Shown here in pieces: positions 19,018 to 26,947 of a stretch of 64,000 bases of DNA. The stretch lies in assembly GCF_004145405.1 (NCBI RefSeq), contig NZ_SELQ01000002.1, forward strand, positions 434,001-498,000, given 5' to 3'. Below the pieces are notes generated by a model, which was given only the letters and a program-made list of their open reading frames with translations, ran no database searches and was not told where the DNA came from. This stretch comes from Salipiger sp. IMCC34102 (lineage in GTDB: Bacteria; Pseudomonadota; Alphaproteobacteria; Rhodobacterales; Rhodobacteraceae). Numbering within the stretch: the first letter of the stretch is position 1; each line of letters opens with the position of its first letter. A program made the position numbers and the translations under genes.

Positions 19018-19895
19018 CGAAACAGGCTCCCGCCGTCCATGTTCGCCTCCGTTCGCGGCACCGACACCAGCCAGTCGTCGCCCGGGATGAACGGGAACCC
19101 CTGGAAATTTATCATGTTCGAGAACTTCAGCCGGCAGGTCTCCGCCCGCTTGTCGCAGCCCGCCGTCACCCGCACGCGGTCCCCCGCCCGAAGCTTCGCC
19201 CGCAAGCTCTCCCACAGGACGAAGCGATGTCGCCCGCCCGCGCGGGTGTGAGCCTTGACCGCGCCGGACAGTCCCGCGGCAGGACCGTCGAGAACCTCCA
19301 GCACGCCTTGCGCGAAGAAACCCTCCGCCACATCCCCAACATCGAGCTCGATGACCCTGCGTTCGGATTGAGACACCACCTCCGCCGTGCGCCGCAGCCC
19401 TGCCGCGTCGAGGTTCACCTTGCAGGCCGCGTCCCCCAGCACTGCCGAGCACTGGCGCAAATAGGACCGCCCCGTCGGCCGGTTGAGCCCTTCCGCCAGA
19501 CCGCGCAGCTCCGCCCGGAACTGCCCCGCCTCGCGGGTGATTTCTCCGATGGTGCCGCGAAAGCGGATCTGCCGGGCGGACACGTCGTCCCACCGCACCA
19601 GCCACTGCGTGACCTCCGCCGCGTCGAAGCGGCCGGCGACGATATCCTGCTCGGCGATGACATCCGACTGCAGCAGGCCCAGGGCCTCGCTGTTGTCGAC
19701 GTCGAGCCCCGTGCCGGTGCTCAAGGCGCGAGCGGTCAGACCGCTGTCCGGACGGAACGTCCAGCCGCCGAAACGCAAGGTCCGGTCGTGATCGGTGAAC
19801 CCGAAAGCCATGCCGTCCCGTCGCACGACCAACCAGGCCCGGCAGACATGGGCGGCCCCCTCCGCCATATGATCGAAAAGCGCGCGCCCGCTCAC
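19014..19895 (-). CDS. GTA g13: tail hub protein (DUF2163 family)
   Basis: This 293-residue protein has the DUF2163 layout: FTDHDRTLRFGGWTF near the N-terminus, a middle beta-rich domain, and the C-terminal FSNMINFQGFPFIPG signature. Four cysteines in the second half (CSAVLGDAAC, GCDKRAETC) are positioned as possible iron-sulfur ligands; the R. capsulatus hub is reported to hold such a cluster. The GTG at 19895 overlaps the g12 stop (GTGA). Confidence 0.88.
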   Translation of the reverse strand: MSGRALFDHMAEGAAHVCRAWLVVRRDGMAFGFTDHDRTLRFGGWTFRPDSGLTARALSTGTGLDVDNSEALGLLQSDVIAEQDIVAGRFDAAEVTQWLVRWDDVSARQIRFRGTIGEITREAGQFRAELRGLAEGLNRPTGRSYLRQCSAVLGDAACKVNLDAAGLRRTAEVVSQSERRVIELDVGDVAEGFFAQGVLEVLDGPAAGLSGAVKAHTRAGGRHRFVLWESLRAKLRAGDRVRVTAGCDKRAETCRLKFSNMINFQGFPFIPGDDWLVSVPRTEANMDGGSLFR

Positions 19896-20524
19896 AGCCG
19901 CACCTCCACCACCGGCACGCTCGGGGCTTGACCGGCCTGGAACGAGGTGACCGCCGTCTCGATCCGGTCGGTGTCGAAGCGGACCGGCACGTCGAACTCG
20001 AAGCCCGCCTCGATCGAGGCACCCTCGTCGGGCGTGTCGCTGAAGGTCACGATCCCGGTCGTGAAATCGACGTCGAAGTCGATGCTCTCCTGCAATGGAT
20101 CGCCGCCCACCGCGATCTGCACCGTGCCTTCGACCGGCTTTGCGATCGCACGCGCGTAAGTCTGCGCGCCAGAGCGGTAGACCTTCACCAGCTGCCAATC
20201 CGCCGTGGTCCCATCGCCCGTGCCGATCACCTGGTCGAAGGCGGTGACGGTCTTCGAGGGCAGGCAGGACTTGTAGTCGGCCCAATCCTTCCAGCGAAAG
20301 GCGTGCAGCTGCCCTTCGCGCGCCTCGAAGAACCCCGTCACCCGTTCCACGTCGTCCAGGGACCGCAGGCCAAGACCCGCGTCGTACCGCCGGCGGGACT
20401 GGCTCCACGGGGTCGAGCGTTCCTCGAAGCCGTTGGCCAGCGTGACGATCTCGGTGCGCCGCTCCGGCCCGCCCATCGCCCCGAAGCTGAGATTCGCGGG
20501 AAATCGAATGTCGTGAAATGCCAT
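19892..20524 (-). CDS. GTA g12: distal tail protein (DUF2460 family)
   Basis: This 210-residue protein carries the DUF2460 features: FHDIRFPANLSFGAMGGPERRTEIVTL at the N-terminus, then REGQLHAFRWKDWADYKS and a C-terminal VEVRL tail. In RcGTA this protein joins the tail tube to the baseplate hub. The start is 9 bases after the end of g11, and AGGAGGC precedes the ATG. Confidence 0.9.
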   Translation of the reverse strand: MAFHDIRFPANLSFGAMGGPERRTEIVTLANGFEERSTPWSQSRRRYDAGLGLRSLDDVERVTGFFEAREGQLHAFRWKDWADYKSCLPSKTVTAFDQVIGTGDGTTADWQLVKVYRSGAQTYARAIAKPVEGTVQIAVGGDPLQESIDFDVDFTTGIVTFSDTPDEGASIEAGFEFDVPVRFDTDRIETAVTSFQAGQAPSVPVVEVRL

Positions 20525-20533
20525 CTCGGCCTC

Positions 20534-21193
20534 CTACCTGTTGCGCTGACCGCGGTTCAGGACCCGGCCCATCTGGGCCGCGATCTGTGCTTGCGACCGC
20601 TGGAACCCGGCCACGTCGGGCGTATGGATGTTCATCGTGACCTGCACCGCCCCACCGCCTTGCGCACGCACGCCGAGGCTGCCGTCGGACCCGCGCGCAA
20701 GCGGCATGATCGCCTCCGGACCCGCCTCGCCCATCAGCCCCGTGCCTCCGCGCATCCCGAAGTACGTGGCGCCACCGACGACCCCGCCCTTGGCGAAGGG
20801 CATCACCCGCCCCTGGCTGAAGGGCGCGCCCTGCGCATAGGGCATCACCGCCGAGACGGCGGCGTTCACCCCCTCCGACAAGAGACCGCCCGCGTGTTTC
20901 ATCACCGGGTTGATCGCGGCGGCATAGGCGGTATCGGCCATCGACTGCGCCACGCCGCGCAGCGCGTCAGACATCTTCATCCCGTCGAACACGACCCCGT
21001 CGAAGGCCCGCCGCAAGCCCGAGGAAAACCCCGTCGTGAGGTTGCCCAGGTCGCGCGTCGTCTCCCCCAGCGTGGTCTGCATGCCGCGCAACGTCCGGTC
21101 GAAGCTGCGGGCCATGGCACTGGCGTCCCCCAGCGTGCGCTCCAGCGTCGTCACGTCGGCGTCGAGGTCCTCGATCCGGTCCGTGTCATTCAT
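20534..21193 (-). CDS. GTA g11: tail tape measure protein
   Basis: At 219 residues this is a short tape measure protein, matching the short GTA tail. The N-terminal third is a heptad-like helix (IEDLDADVTTLERTLGDASAMARSFD), the middle holds Gly/Ala-rich amphipathic helices, and the C-terminal part contains repeated FAKGGVVGGATYFGMRGG-type Gly-rich segments common in tape measures. It overlaps g10.1 by 8 bases. Confidence 0.88.
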   Translation of the reverse strand: MNDTDRIEDLDADVTTLERTLGDASAMARSFDRTLRGMQTTLGETTRDLGNLTTGFSSGLRRAFDGVVFDGMKMSDALRGVAQSMADTAYAAAINPVMKHAGGLLSEGVNAAVSAVMPYAQGAPFSQGRVMPFAKGGVVGGATYFGMRGGTGLMGEAGPEAIMPLARGSDGSLGVRAQGGGAVQVTMNIHTPDVAGFQRSQAQIAAQMGRVLNRGQRNR

Positions 21194-21392
21194 CGCATGT
21201 CTCTCCTTTTGTCCCGTCGGGATAGGCGGCCATCAGGCCGTCCAGCCCGCTGCGCCGCATCGGCCCCTGCGCGCCCGCAGCCCCCAGCATCACCGACAGT
21301 TCCGCCGGTGTCAGACGCCAGAACTGGTCGGGCGTCAGCCGCAGCCCGAACAGTCCCGCGCGCATCAGCCCGGCCCAGTCCAGGCCGCTCAT
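21186..21392 (-). CDS. GTA g10.1: tail assembly chaperone-like small protein
   Basis: This 68-residue protein has the conserved core LMRAGLFGLRLTPDQFWRLTPAE followed by a small-residue C-terminus, which I associate with the rcc01693/TIGR02216 family. The ATG at 21392 overlaps the g10 stop (ATGA). The location between tail tube and tape measure is where phage tail assembly chaperones are found. Confidence 0.85.
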   Translation of the reverse strand: MSGLDWAGLMRAGLFGLRLTPDQFWRLTPAELSVMLGAAGAQGPMRRSGLDGLMAAYPDGTKGETCDE

Positions 21393-21703
21393 GTCGGCGG
21401 CGCGAAGGCGCGCGCCAGAAGCTCCGCCGCCAGCCGCGCCGCCTCGACGGGGCTGCCGCCGATGTCGGCGCTCAGCAGATCCTCCGCCCCTCCACGCCAC
21501 CCGCCGCCCCGCAGGCCCGCCACGATCAGCGCCAGCACGTCGCGCCCGCGGTAGCGCCCGCTCTCGAACCGCTCGACCAGATCGACCAGAGCGCCTTCCT
21601 CCAGCTCGGCCTCCAGCGCCGCCAGTGCGCCCAGCGTCAGCTTGGCCACGTGGACCTCGCCGTCGATGGGCACCGCGACCTCGCCTGCATGCGGGTTCAG
21701 CAT
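21389..21703 (-). CDS. GTA g10: GTA_gp10-family tail protein
   Basis: This 104-residue protein has the DUF3356/GTA_gp10 pattern: an N-terminal beta segment (NPHAGEVAVPIDGEVHVAKLTLGALAALEAEL) followed by helices and an Ala/Leu-rich C-terminus. It is probably a tail assembly factor. The ATG at 21703 shares a base with the g9 stop (TGATG); the GTG immediately before it is an alternative. Confidence 0.85.
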   Translation of the reverse strand: MLNPHAGEVAVPIDGEVHVAKLTLGALAALEAELEEGALVDLVERFESGRYRGRDVLALIVAGLRGGGWRGGAEDLLSADIGGSPVEAARLAAELLARAFAPPT

Positions 21704-22116
21704 CACGCCGCCACGAAGCTCAGCGGCCCCGCGCTCGACAGCGCCATCTCGTAGGTCGCCTCGCCGTCGAAGGTGCCCGCGTATTCGATCGAGGAGATAT
21801 GGAACGCCCCCTCCACCACGCCGAAATCGGGGATCACCACCTGGAAGTCCGGTGTCTCTCCGTCGAAGAAGATCTGCCGCATCCGGGCGTCGGTGGCCGC
21901 GTCGCGAAACACCCCCGACCCGCTGATCGAGGCGGTCTTCACCCCCGCCCCGCCCAGGATCTCGCGCCAGCCGCCCTGGCTTTCCAGCGAGGTCACGTCG
22001 ACCGATTCCGCGTTGAAGCTGATCCGCGTCGCGCGCAGTCCCGCGGCACTCTCGAAGGTGCCGTCGTTGCTCATGTCGACCTTGACCAGAAGGTCCTTGC
22101 CGCTTTGTGCTGCCAT
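21703..22116 (-). CDS. GTA g9: major tail tube protein (TP901-1 type)
   Basis: This 137-residue protein forms the tail tube. The family pattern is clear: AAQSGKDLLVKVDMSNDGTFESAAGLRATRISFNAESVDVTS, then WREILGGAGVKTASISGSGVF and FDGEATYEMALSSAG. AAGGAGC lies upstream of the ATG. It is 36 bases after g8, one of the few non-overlapping tail junctions, which may reflect the need for independent high-level translation of an abundant protein. Confidence 0.92.
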   Translation of the reverse strand: MAAQSGKDLLVKVDMSNDGTFESAAGLRATRISFNAESVDVTSLESQGGWREILGGAGVKTASISGSGVFRDAATDARMRQIFFDGETPDFQVVIPDFGVVEGAFHISSIEYAGTFDGEATYEMALSSAGPLSFVAA

Positions 22117-22152
22117 TGTGATGCTCCTTGTGAAGGCGTCAGTGTAAAGGCG

Positions 22153-22560
22153 TCAGTCGTCTGACAGACGCGCGTGGAAAGTAAGGTCGATCCGGCGGCG
22201 TTCGTTGCTGCCCACCCGGGCCGCTGCCGCCTTGTGAAACCGCAGGCCAAGGACCCGCCCCCGCGACAGCGCAAGCGGCGCGTCCAGCGCGTCCGAGATC
22301 GCCGCCGCTGCCGCTTTCGCCGCAGCGAACCCGTCGCGTTCCGTCAGGACCGAAACGGTGAACTCGTGCACCGCTCCCGCCCCGCCCGCGTCGGAGGCAT
22401 CGCGCGCCTTCTCGGCCCCCAGCACGACGTAAAGATCCGGCAAGGCCCCCCCGGGCAGCGCGTCGTAGACGTGACCGCCCACCAGCGCGCCCAGGTCCGC
22501 ATCGGTCGAGAGGCGCTGGTAGAGCGCTTCCTGCAAGGCCAGCGTCATCGCGTAGCTCAT
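22153..22560 (-). CDS. GTA g8: tail terminator-like protein (DUF3168)
   Basis: This 135-residue protein has the DUF3168 pattern: LALQEALYQRLSTDADLGALVGGHVYDALP, DLYVVLGAEKARDAS, and the C-terminal RRRIDLTFHARL. Members act at the head-proximal end of the tail. The ATG at 22560 overlaps the g7 stop (ATGA). Confidence 0.9.
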   Translation of the reverse strand: MSYAMTLALQEALYQRLSTDADLGALVGGHVYDALPGGALPDLYVVLGAEKARDASDAGGAGAVHEFTVSVLTERDGFAAAKAAAAAISDALDAPLALSRGRVLGLRFHKAAAARVGSNERRRIDLTFHARLSDD

Positions 22561-22895
22561 GTGACGTTCTCCTCTTGAGCGGTGCAGATCAGGTAGGCCC
22601 GCGACGCATCGCGTTCGGTCACGGCCTCGATGGCGTAGCGGCGCGTTCCCTCGACGAAACGTTGTCCCGGGCGGGGCCGCGCGTCCGAGGACGGGGCGGC
22701 GAAACGCAGGGTAATCTTCAGCGACACGCGGCTCAGCACGGTCTCGCCCGCGCCCCGCGCCCGCCCGGTTCCCGGCGCCACCTCCGCCCAGAGGTGTCCC
22801 AATGGCCGCCAATCGGTCAGGTAGCCTCCGGCGCCATCGGCGACCTCGACCGGGGTCTCCAGCCTCAGGCGGCGGGTCAGGCGGGGCGGGCTCAT
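22557..22895 (-). CDS. GTA g7: head closure (head-tail adaptor) protein
   Basis: This 112-residue protein starts LTRRLRLETPVEVADGAGGYLTDW and continues with LWAEVAPGTG, the usual pattern of phage head-tail adaptors of the SPP1 gp16 type. It closes the portal complex after packaging. The ATG overlaps the g6 stop by 4 bases. Confidence 0.9.
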   Translation of the reverse strand: MSPPRLTRRLRLETPVEVADGAGGYLTDWRPLGHLWAEVAPGTGRARGAGETVLSRVSLKITLRFAAPSSDARPRPGQRFVEGTRRYAIEAVTERDASRAYLICTAQEENVT

Positions 22896-23491
22896 GACCG
22901 GCCTCCCATGAACAGCCGCACCGTGCGGTAGCGTTCGATCAGCGCCGCGACGCCCTGCGGCAGGCCATGGCCCGTGTCGCCGCTCATCGTGCGGAACTCG
23001 TAGAAATGCGCCGCCAGCAGCAGGACCGCCTGCGCCAGGTCGTCCGGCAGGTCCGACCAGTCGGGCCCGTATCCCGCCAGCATGACGACCTCGATCCGCC
23101 CGTCGCGCGGCACATCGGGAAGTGCGGCCCCGACGGGCACCACCGCCGGGCGCTGGCTGTCGGGTTCCAGCCGGTAGCGCGTGGGCGCCACCTCCTGCCG
23201 TTGGCCGTCACCCGAAACCCGCGTCATCCGCACGATGGCGCTCACCGGGGCGACCGGCAGAGGCTGGCGCATCCGTGCGCGCCATGCGGTCACGTCCCAG
23301 CGCATCTCGCGGTCCAGCAGCACCTTGCCGGTGCGCGCCTCGATCGCCGATTGCGCCGCGCGCAGGTAGGTTTCCAGGATCCGGTCCTGTCCGCCGTCGT
23401 CGTCGAACCCGGCCCCCAGCCGCAGGTGTTCCTTGAACACCGCGAGCGGCAGGGCGGCGGTCGGCACGCGGGTCAGGTCGTTTAAGTTCAT
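22892..23491 (-). CDS. GTA g6: head-tail connector (adaptor) protein
   Basis: This 199-residue protein is mostly helical with the connector pattern PLAVFKEHLRLGAGFDDDGGQDRILETYLRAAQSAIEARTG and LVLDREMRWDVTAW-type segments, ending in an LAQAVLLLAAHFYE helix. It binds the portal ring. I chose the ATG at 23491 because AAGGAT precedes it; a longer frame upstream to 23590 contains no phage-like sequence. Confidence 0.9.
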   Translation of the reverse strand: MNLNDLTRVPTAALPLAVFKEHLRLGAGFDDDGGQDRILETYLRAAQSAIEARTGKVLLDREMRWDVTAWRARMRQPLPVAPVSAIVRMTRVSGDGQRQEVAPTRYRLEPDSQRPAVVPVGAALPDVPRDGRIEVVMLAGYGPDWSDLPDDLAQAVLLLAAHFYEFRTMSGDTGHGLPQGVAALIERYRTVRLFMGGRS

Positions 23492-23651
23492 GGGACTAAT
23501 CCTTCGATCCTCTCGCCCGCGTCCTCGTGCACTGGGTCGGGCGCGCCACCGTTCGTACCGCTCGGACGGGAGTGAGCAGCTGGACGGCACGCACGGCGCA
23601 AGGCGCGCCCGACTGTCACGCGGCGGAACGGATCCCGCCGCGATTCCGGGC

Positions 23652-24833
23652 TCAGCTGGCCGCGAACTTCAGCAGCTTGATCGCGGCGAAATCGCTGACA
23701 CCACCGCCGACGCGCTTGGTGGCGTAGAACAGCACGTGCGGCTTGGCCGAGAAGGGATCGCGCAGCACGCGCAGATCGGGCCGCTCCGCCACGGTATAGC
23801 CCGCACCGAAGTCGCCGAAGGCGATGGGCAGGGCATCCTGACCGGGATCGGGCATGTCCTCGGCGATCAGCACCGGATAGCCCATCAGCCGCGCGGGCTC
23901 TCCGCTGGCCAGGCCGTCGGACCACAGGAAGCGTCCGTCGGCATCCTTGAGCTTGCGCACCAGGCCCGCCGTGCGCGAGTTCATCACGAAGGTCGCATTG
24001 GCGCGGTACTCGGCCCCCAGCGCATAGACGAGGTCCACGATCGCATCGCCATCGCCCAGCCCCGCATCGGTGCCGGTCGCGACGGTGCCCAGGTAGCCCC
24101 AGTCCCACAGCTCGTTCTCGACCACGGGATAGGCCAGGATACCCTTGGGCTTGTCGACACCGTCCCCGCCGACGAAAGCCGCCGCTTCCGAGCGCGCGAA
24201 CTTGTCCGCGATGCGCTGCGCCAGCCAGCCCTCGATGTCGAAGGCGCTGTCGTCCAGCAACCGCTGCGAGGCCTTGGGCAGCGCCGAAAGCTCGTGCAGC
24301 GGGATGGTGATCCGGTCGATCTGCGGGCTGTCGGTCTCGGGCGTGGCGTCGGTCTCGTTCGCCCAGCCGGCCCCCATCTCGGTATGGTCGATCAGCACGT
24401 CGTAACTCGTGGCATCGACGCTCACGACATTCGCCACGGCCCGGATCGAGGCGGTCGACGACAGCGTCCCGCGCACCGTCTCCGAGGTCTTGGGATCGAC
24501 GAGGTAGCCCCCGTCGGCGGCCACCGCCGTGCTCATCCCCTTGCCGTCCAGCGAAAGGCCCCGCAGCCCGTCGTCGTCGCCCGAGCGCAGGTAGGCGGCA
24601 AAGGCCTTCTGGTGCGGCGCCTCCTCGGCGGCCGCCGAGGCCAGGGCGGGCCGCTGACCCATCAGCGATTTGCGGTCGAGCTTGTTCATGCGTTCATCCT
24701 GTCTTTGCAGCTTGGCGTTGATGCCGTTGGAGAAGGTCTTAAAATCCTCCACGAAGGCGCCGATCGCGCTTCGCAGATCCTCGGTCGGGGACGGATCTTC
24801 CCCGGTCCAAGGCGCAGCCTCGGTCTTTCCCAT
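23652..24833 (-). CDS. GTA g5: major capsid protein (HK97 fold)
   Basis: This 393-residue capsid protein has an N-terminal helical delta-like segment (about 1-60, with a predicted coiled coil) that g4 would remove, then the HK97-fold body: GGYLVDPKTSETVRG, IDRITIPLHELSALPKASQRLLDDSAFD, GGDGVDKPKGIL, FVMNSRTAGLVRKLKDADGRFLW and a C-terminal FYATKRVGGGV strand. It is separated from g6 by 160 bases, the largest internal gap in the cluster, where I see no gene. Confidence 0.94.
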   Translation of the reverse strand: MGKTEAAPWTGEDPSPTEDLRSAIGAFVEDFKTFSNGINAKLQRQDERMNKLDRKSLMGQRPALASAAAEEAPHQKAFAAYLRSGDDDGLRGLSLDGKGMSTAVAADGGYLVDPKTSETVRGTLSSTASIRAVANVVSVDATSYDVLIDHTEMGAGWANETDATPETDSPQIDRITIPLHELSALPKASQRLLDDSAFDIEGWLAQRIADKFARSEAAAFVGGDGVDKPKGILAYPVVENELWDWGYLGTVATGTDAGLGDGDAIVDLVYALGAEYRANATFVMNSRTAGLVRKLKDADGRFLWSDGLASGEPARLMGYPVLIAEDMPDPGQDALPIAFGDFGAGYTVAERPDLRVLRDPFSAKPHVLFYATKRVGGGVSDFAAIKLLKFAAS

Positions 24834-24875
24834 GTCAGGTCCTTTCGAAGGTGAAGAGGTGTTCGCCGGGCCCGG

Positions 24876-25418
24876 TCAGCCCGTCCGGAACGCCGCGCGC
24901 GCTCCGGTGAACAAGGTCGCAAGGTCGCGCAGCACGGCCGCCTCGGGGTCCTCGGACTTGCCCGCGACCCGCGCGTCCGCCAGCATCGGGAAGGTCACCA
25001 GCGACACCTCCCACAGGTCGAGCTCGATCAGCTTGCGTCCCGGGGCGGCCGTCTTTTCGGCACGCAGCGTCCGGTAGCCGATGGACAACCCGTCGATGGC
25101 GCCGGCCTCGACCAGGGCCGCGGCCTCCTTGGCCTGCGCGATCTGCGGCAACAGCCGACCCTTGACGTAAAGCCCGTGGGCGTCCTCGCGCACCTCGTCC
25201 CAGATGCCGATGGGCTTCGCGGGGTCGTGCTGCCAGAGCATCTTGATCGTGCGGCCCGCCGTGCCGAGCTTCGCCAACGACCCGGCATAGGCCCCCGCCA
25301 CCACGCTGTCGCCCCCCTGATCGACCCGCCCGAAGACCGAGGCATAGCCCGAGATCTCGAGCCCGTCGGACACGACCAGCCTGGCCTCGGGGTCGCAGAA
25401 CTTGTGTTCAAGCGTCAT
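24876..25418 (-). CDS. GTA g4: HK97-family prohead protease
   Basis: This 180-residue serine protease should cleave the capsid N-terminal segment. Signature parts are ISGYASVFGRVDQGGDSV, MLWQHDPAKPIGIWDE with the catalytic histidine, AIDGLSIGYRT with the catalytic serine, and LWEVSLVTFPMLADARV. The ATG at 25418 is preceded by AAAGGATTGAA. It lies 42 bases before g5. Confidence 0.93.
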   Translation of the reverse strand: MTLEHKFCDPEARLVVSDGLEISGYASVFGRVDQGGDSVVAGAYAGSLAKLGTAGRTIKMLWQHDPAKPIGIWDEVREDAHGLYVKGRLLPQIAQAKEAAALVEAGAIDGLSIGYRTLRAEKTAAPGRKLIELDLWEVSLVTFPMLADARVAGKSEDPEAAVLRDLATLFTGARAAFRTG

Positions 25419-25447
25419 GTTCAATCCTTTCGCAAAACCAATCGGGC

Positions 25448-25654
25448 TCAGTGCCCCGCCAGCCAGTCGACCAGGCCCGATCCGATCAGGACGCAGCCGC
25501 CGCAAAGCATCACCCAGATCTGCCATTCCAGCCGCCGCAGCATCCGCTCGATCCGGGTAAGGCGCAGGTTCACCTGGCAGTGCCAGACCTCCGCGGGGCG
25601 CACCGCTGGCCGTTCCGCCCCGCGCGGCTTGAGGTCGACGATCTTGTCGGACAT
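25448..25654 (-). CDS. GTA g3.5: small single-pass membrane protein
   Basis: This 68-residue protein has a basic N-terminal half (LKPRGAERPAVRPAE, LRLTRIERMLRRLEW) and one membrane helix at the C-terminus (IWVMLCGGCVLIGSGLVDWL). Its start shares a base with the g3 stop (TGATG). It corresponds in position to orfg3.5 of R. capsulatus. The function is unknown; the membrane helix would allow a holin-like or assembly role, but no sequence signature supports either. Confidence 0.85.
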   Translation of the reverse strand: MSDKIVDLKPRGAERPAVRPAEVWHCQVNLRLTRIERMLRRLEWQIWVMLCGGCVLIGSGLVDWLAGH

Positions 25655-26823
25655 CACTCGACCTCCACCTGGGGCAGCCCCAGCAAGGCGCGCTTCTCGG
25701 CTTGTGTCAGGAACGTGGCCTCCGACACGCGGCGCCATTGCGCATCGCGCTCGCCCGACAGCGCCGCCACCTGGTCGAGGTCGGGCCGGATCTCCAGCCG
25801 GTCCCCGGTGAAATCCGACAGCCAATCCGCGATTGCGCTCATGACACGGCTCGCCAGTGGCAATACCGTCAGCCGGTAGAAGGCGCGATTGGCCTCCTGG
25901 TAGTTGGCGTAGGTCGCATCCCCCGGGATCCCCAGCAGCATCGGCGGCACTCCGAAGGCCACCGAAATCTCCCGCGCCGCGGCTTCCTTGGTCTTCTGGA
26001 ACTCCATGTCGGAGGGCGAGAACCCCATCGGCTTCCAGTCGAGCCCGCCTTCCAGCAACATCGGCCGGCCCGCGTTGCGCGCGCCCTGGTGCTGGCTTTC
26101 CATCTCGTCGACCAGCCGGTCGTATTGATCGGCACTCAACTGCGATTGCCCGTCGCCGCCCTTGTAGATGATCGCCCCCGAAGGCCTTGCGGCATTGTCG
26201 AGCAGCGCCTTCGACCAGGCCGAGGCCGCGTTGTGCACGTCGATCGCGTTCGCCGCCGCCTGCAGCGGGCTGAAGCCGTAGTGATCGTCCTGCGGATGAA
26301 AGCTTCGGATGTGGCAGATCGGGCTGACGTCCGGTGCGACCTCGAAGCGGTGCTTCTGGCCGCCGACACTGTATTCATAGGCCTCCGCCCATCCGTCCCG
26401 CCCCGGCACCAGCCGCATTCGGTCGGACCGCAACACGTGCATCTCGACCGGCAGTCCCGCCTCGCCCACGGCCTCCAGGTAGGCATCGCCCGACAGCAGA
26501 AGCTGACCGTAGAGCGCCTCCAGCAGTTCCGCGCGGCCCTGCGCCGCGTTGGGCCGCGCGATCAGATACTGCACCGGGTGGCGGTCGAACCGCGTTTCTC
26601 GATCCTGCACCACCAACGGCAGGGCGCCCGCCGCCTCCGAGATCAGCTTGACCGCGCGAAACCCGATCGGATTGGCCGCAAAGCCGTTGCGCGTCAGCGT
26701 CGCCGTGTCCCGCGCACTCCAGGCCACCCGGCCGGACCCGGCCCAGGTCACCGCCTTCTGCGTGGCCGAGGCCTTCATCTCCGGCGCGGATTTGGGCGCG
26801 GTCTTGGACAGGAAGTCGAACAT
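25654..26823 (-). CDS. GTA g3: portal protein (HK97 family)
   Basis: This 389-residue protein forms the dodecameric DNA channel. Family landmarks are GFAANPIGFRAVKLISEAAGALPLVV, HPVQYLIARPNAAQGRAELLEALYGQLLLSGDAYLEAV, ISVAFGVPPMLLGIPGDATYANYQEANRAFYR and the C-terminal helical clip region. AGGAGC precedes the ATG. It follows g2 after a 124-base gap. Confidence 0.94.
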   Translation of the reverse strand: MFDFLSKTAPKSAPEMKASATQKAVTWAGSGRVAWSARDTATLTRNGFAANPIGFRAVKLISEAAGALPLVVQDRETRFDRHPVQYLIARPNAAQGRAELLEALYGQLLLSGDAYLEAVGEAGLPVEMHVLRSDRMRLVPGRDGWAEAYEYSVGGQKHRFEVAPDVSPICHIRSFHPQDDHYGFSPLQAAANAIDVHNAASAWSKALLDNAARPSGAIIYKGGDGQSQLSADQYDRLVDEMESQHQGARNAGRPMLLEGGLDWKPMGFSPSDMEFQKTKEAAAREISVAFGVPPMLLGIPGDATYANYQEANRAFYRLTVLPLASRVMSAIADWLSDFTGDRLEIRPDLDQVAALSGERDAQWRRVSEATFLTQAEKRALLGLPQVEVE

Positions 26824-26947
26824 GTAAGCTCCTCGGTCTGCGCGCCTCGCCGGTGGCGAAGGGCCGGTCTCTGCGTCGTTGGACAGGTTTTGCCAGACAG
26901 GTCTTGATGAACTGCGAGACCACCGTCCGGCGGTCCCGCAACCCCCC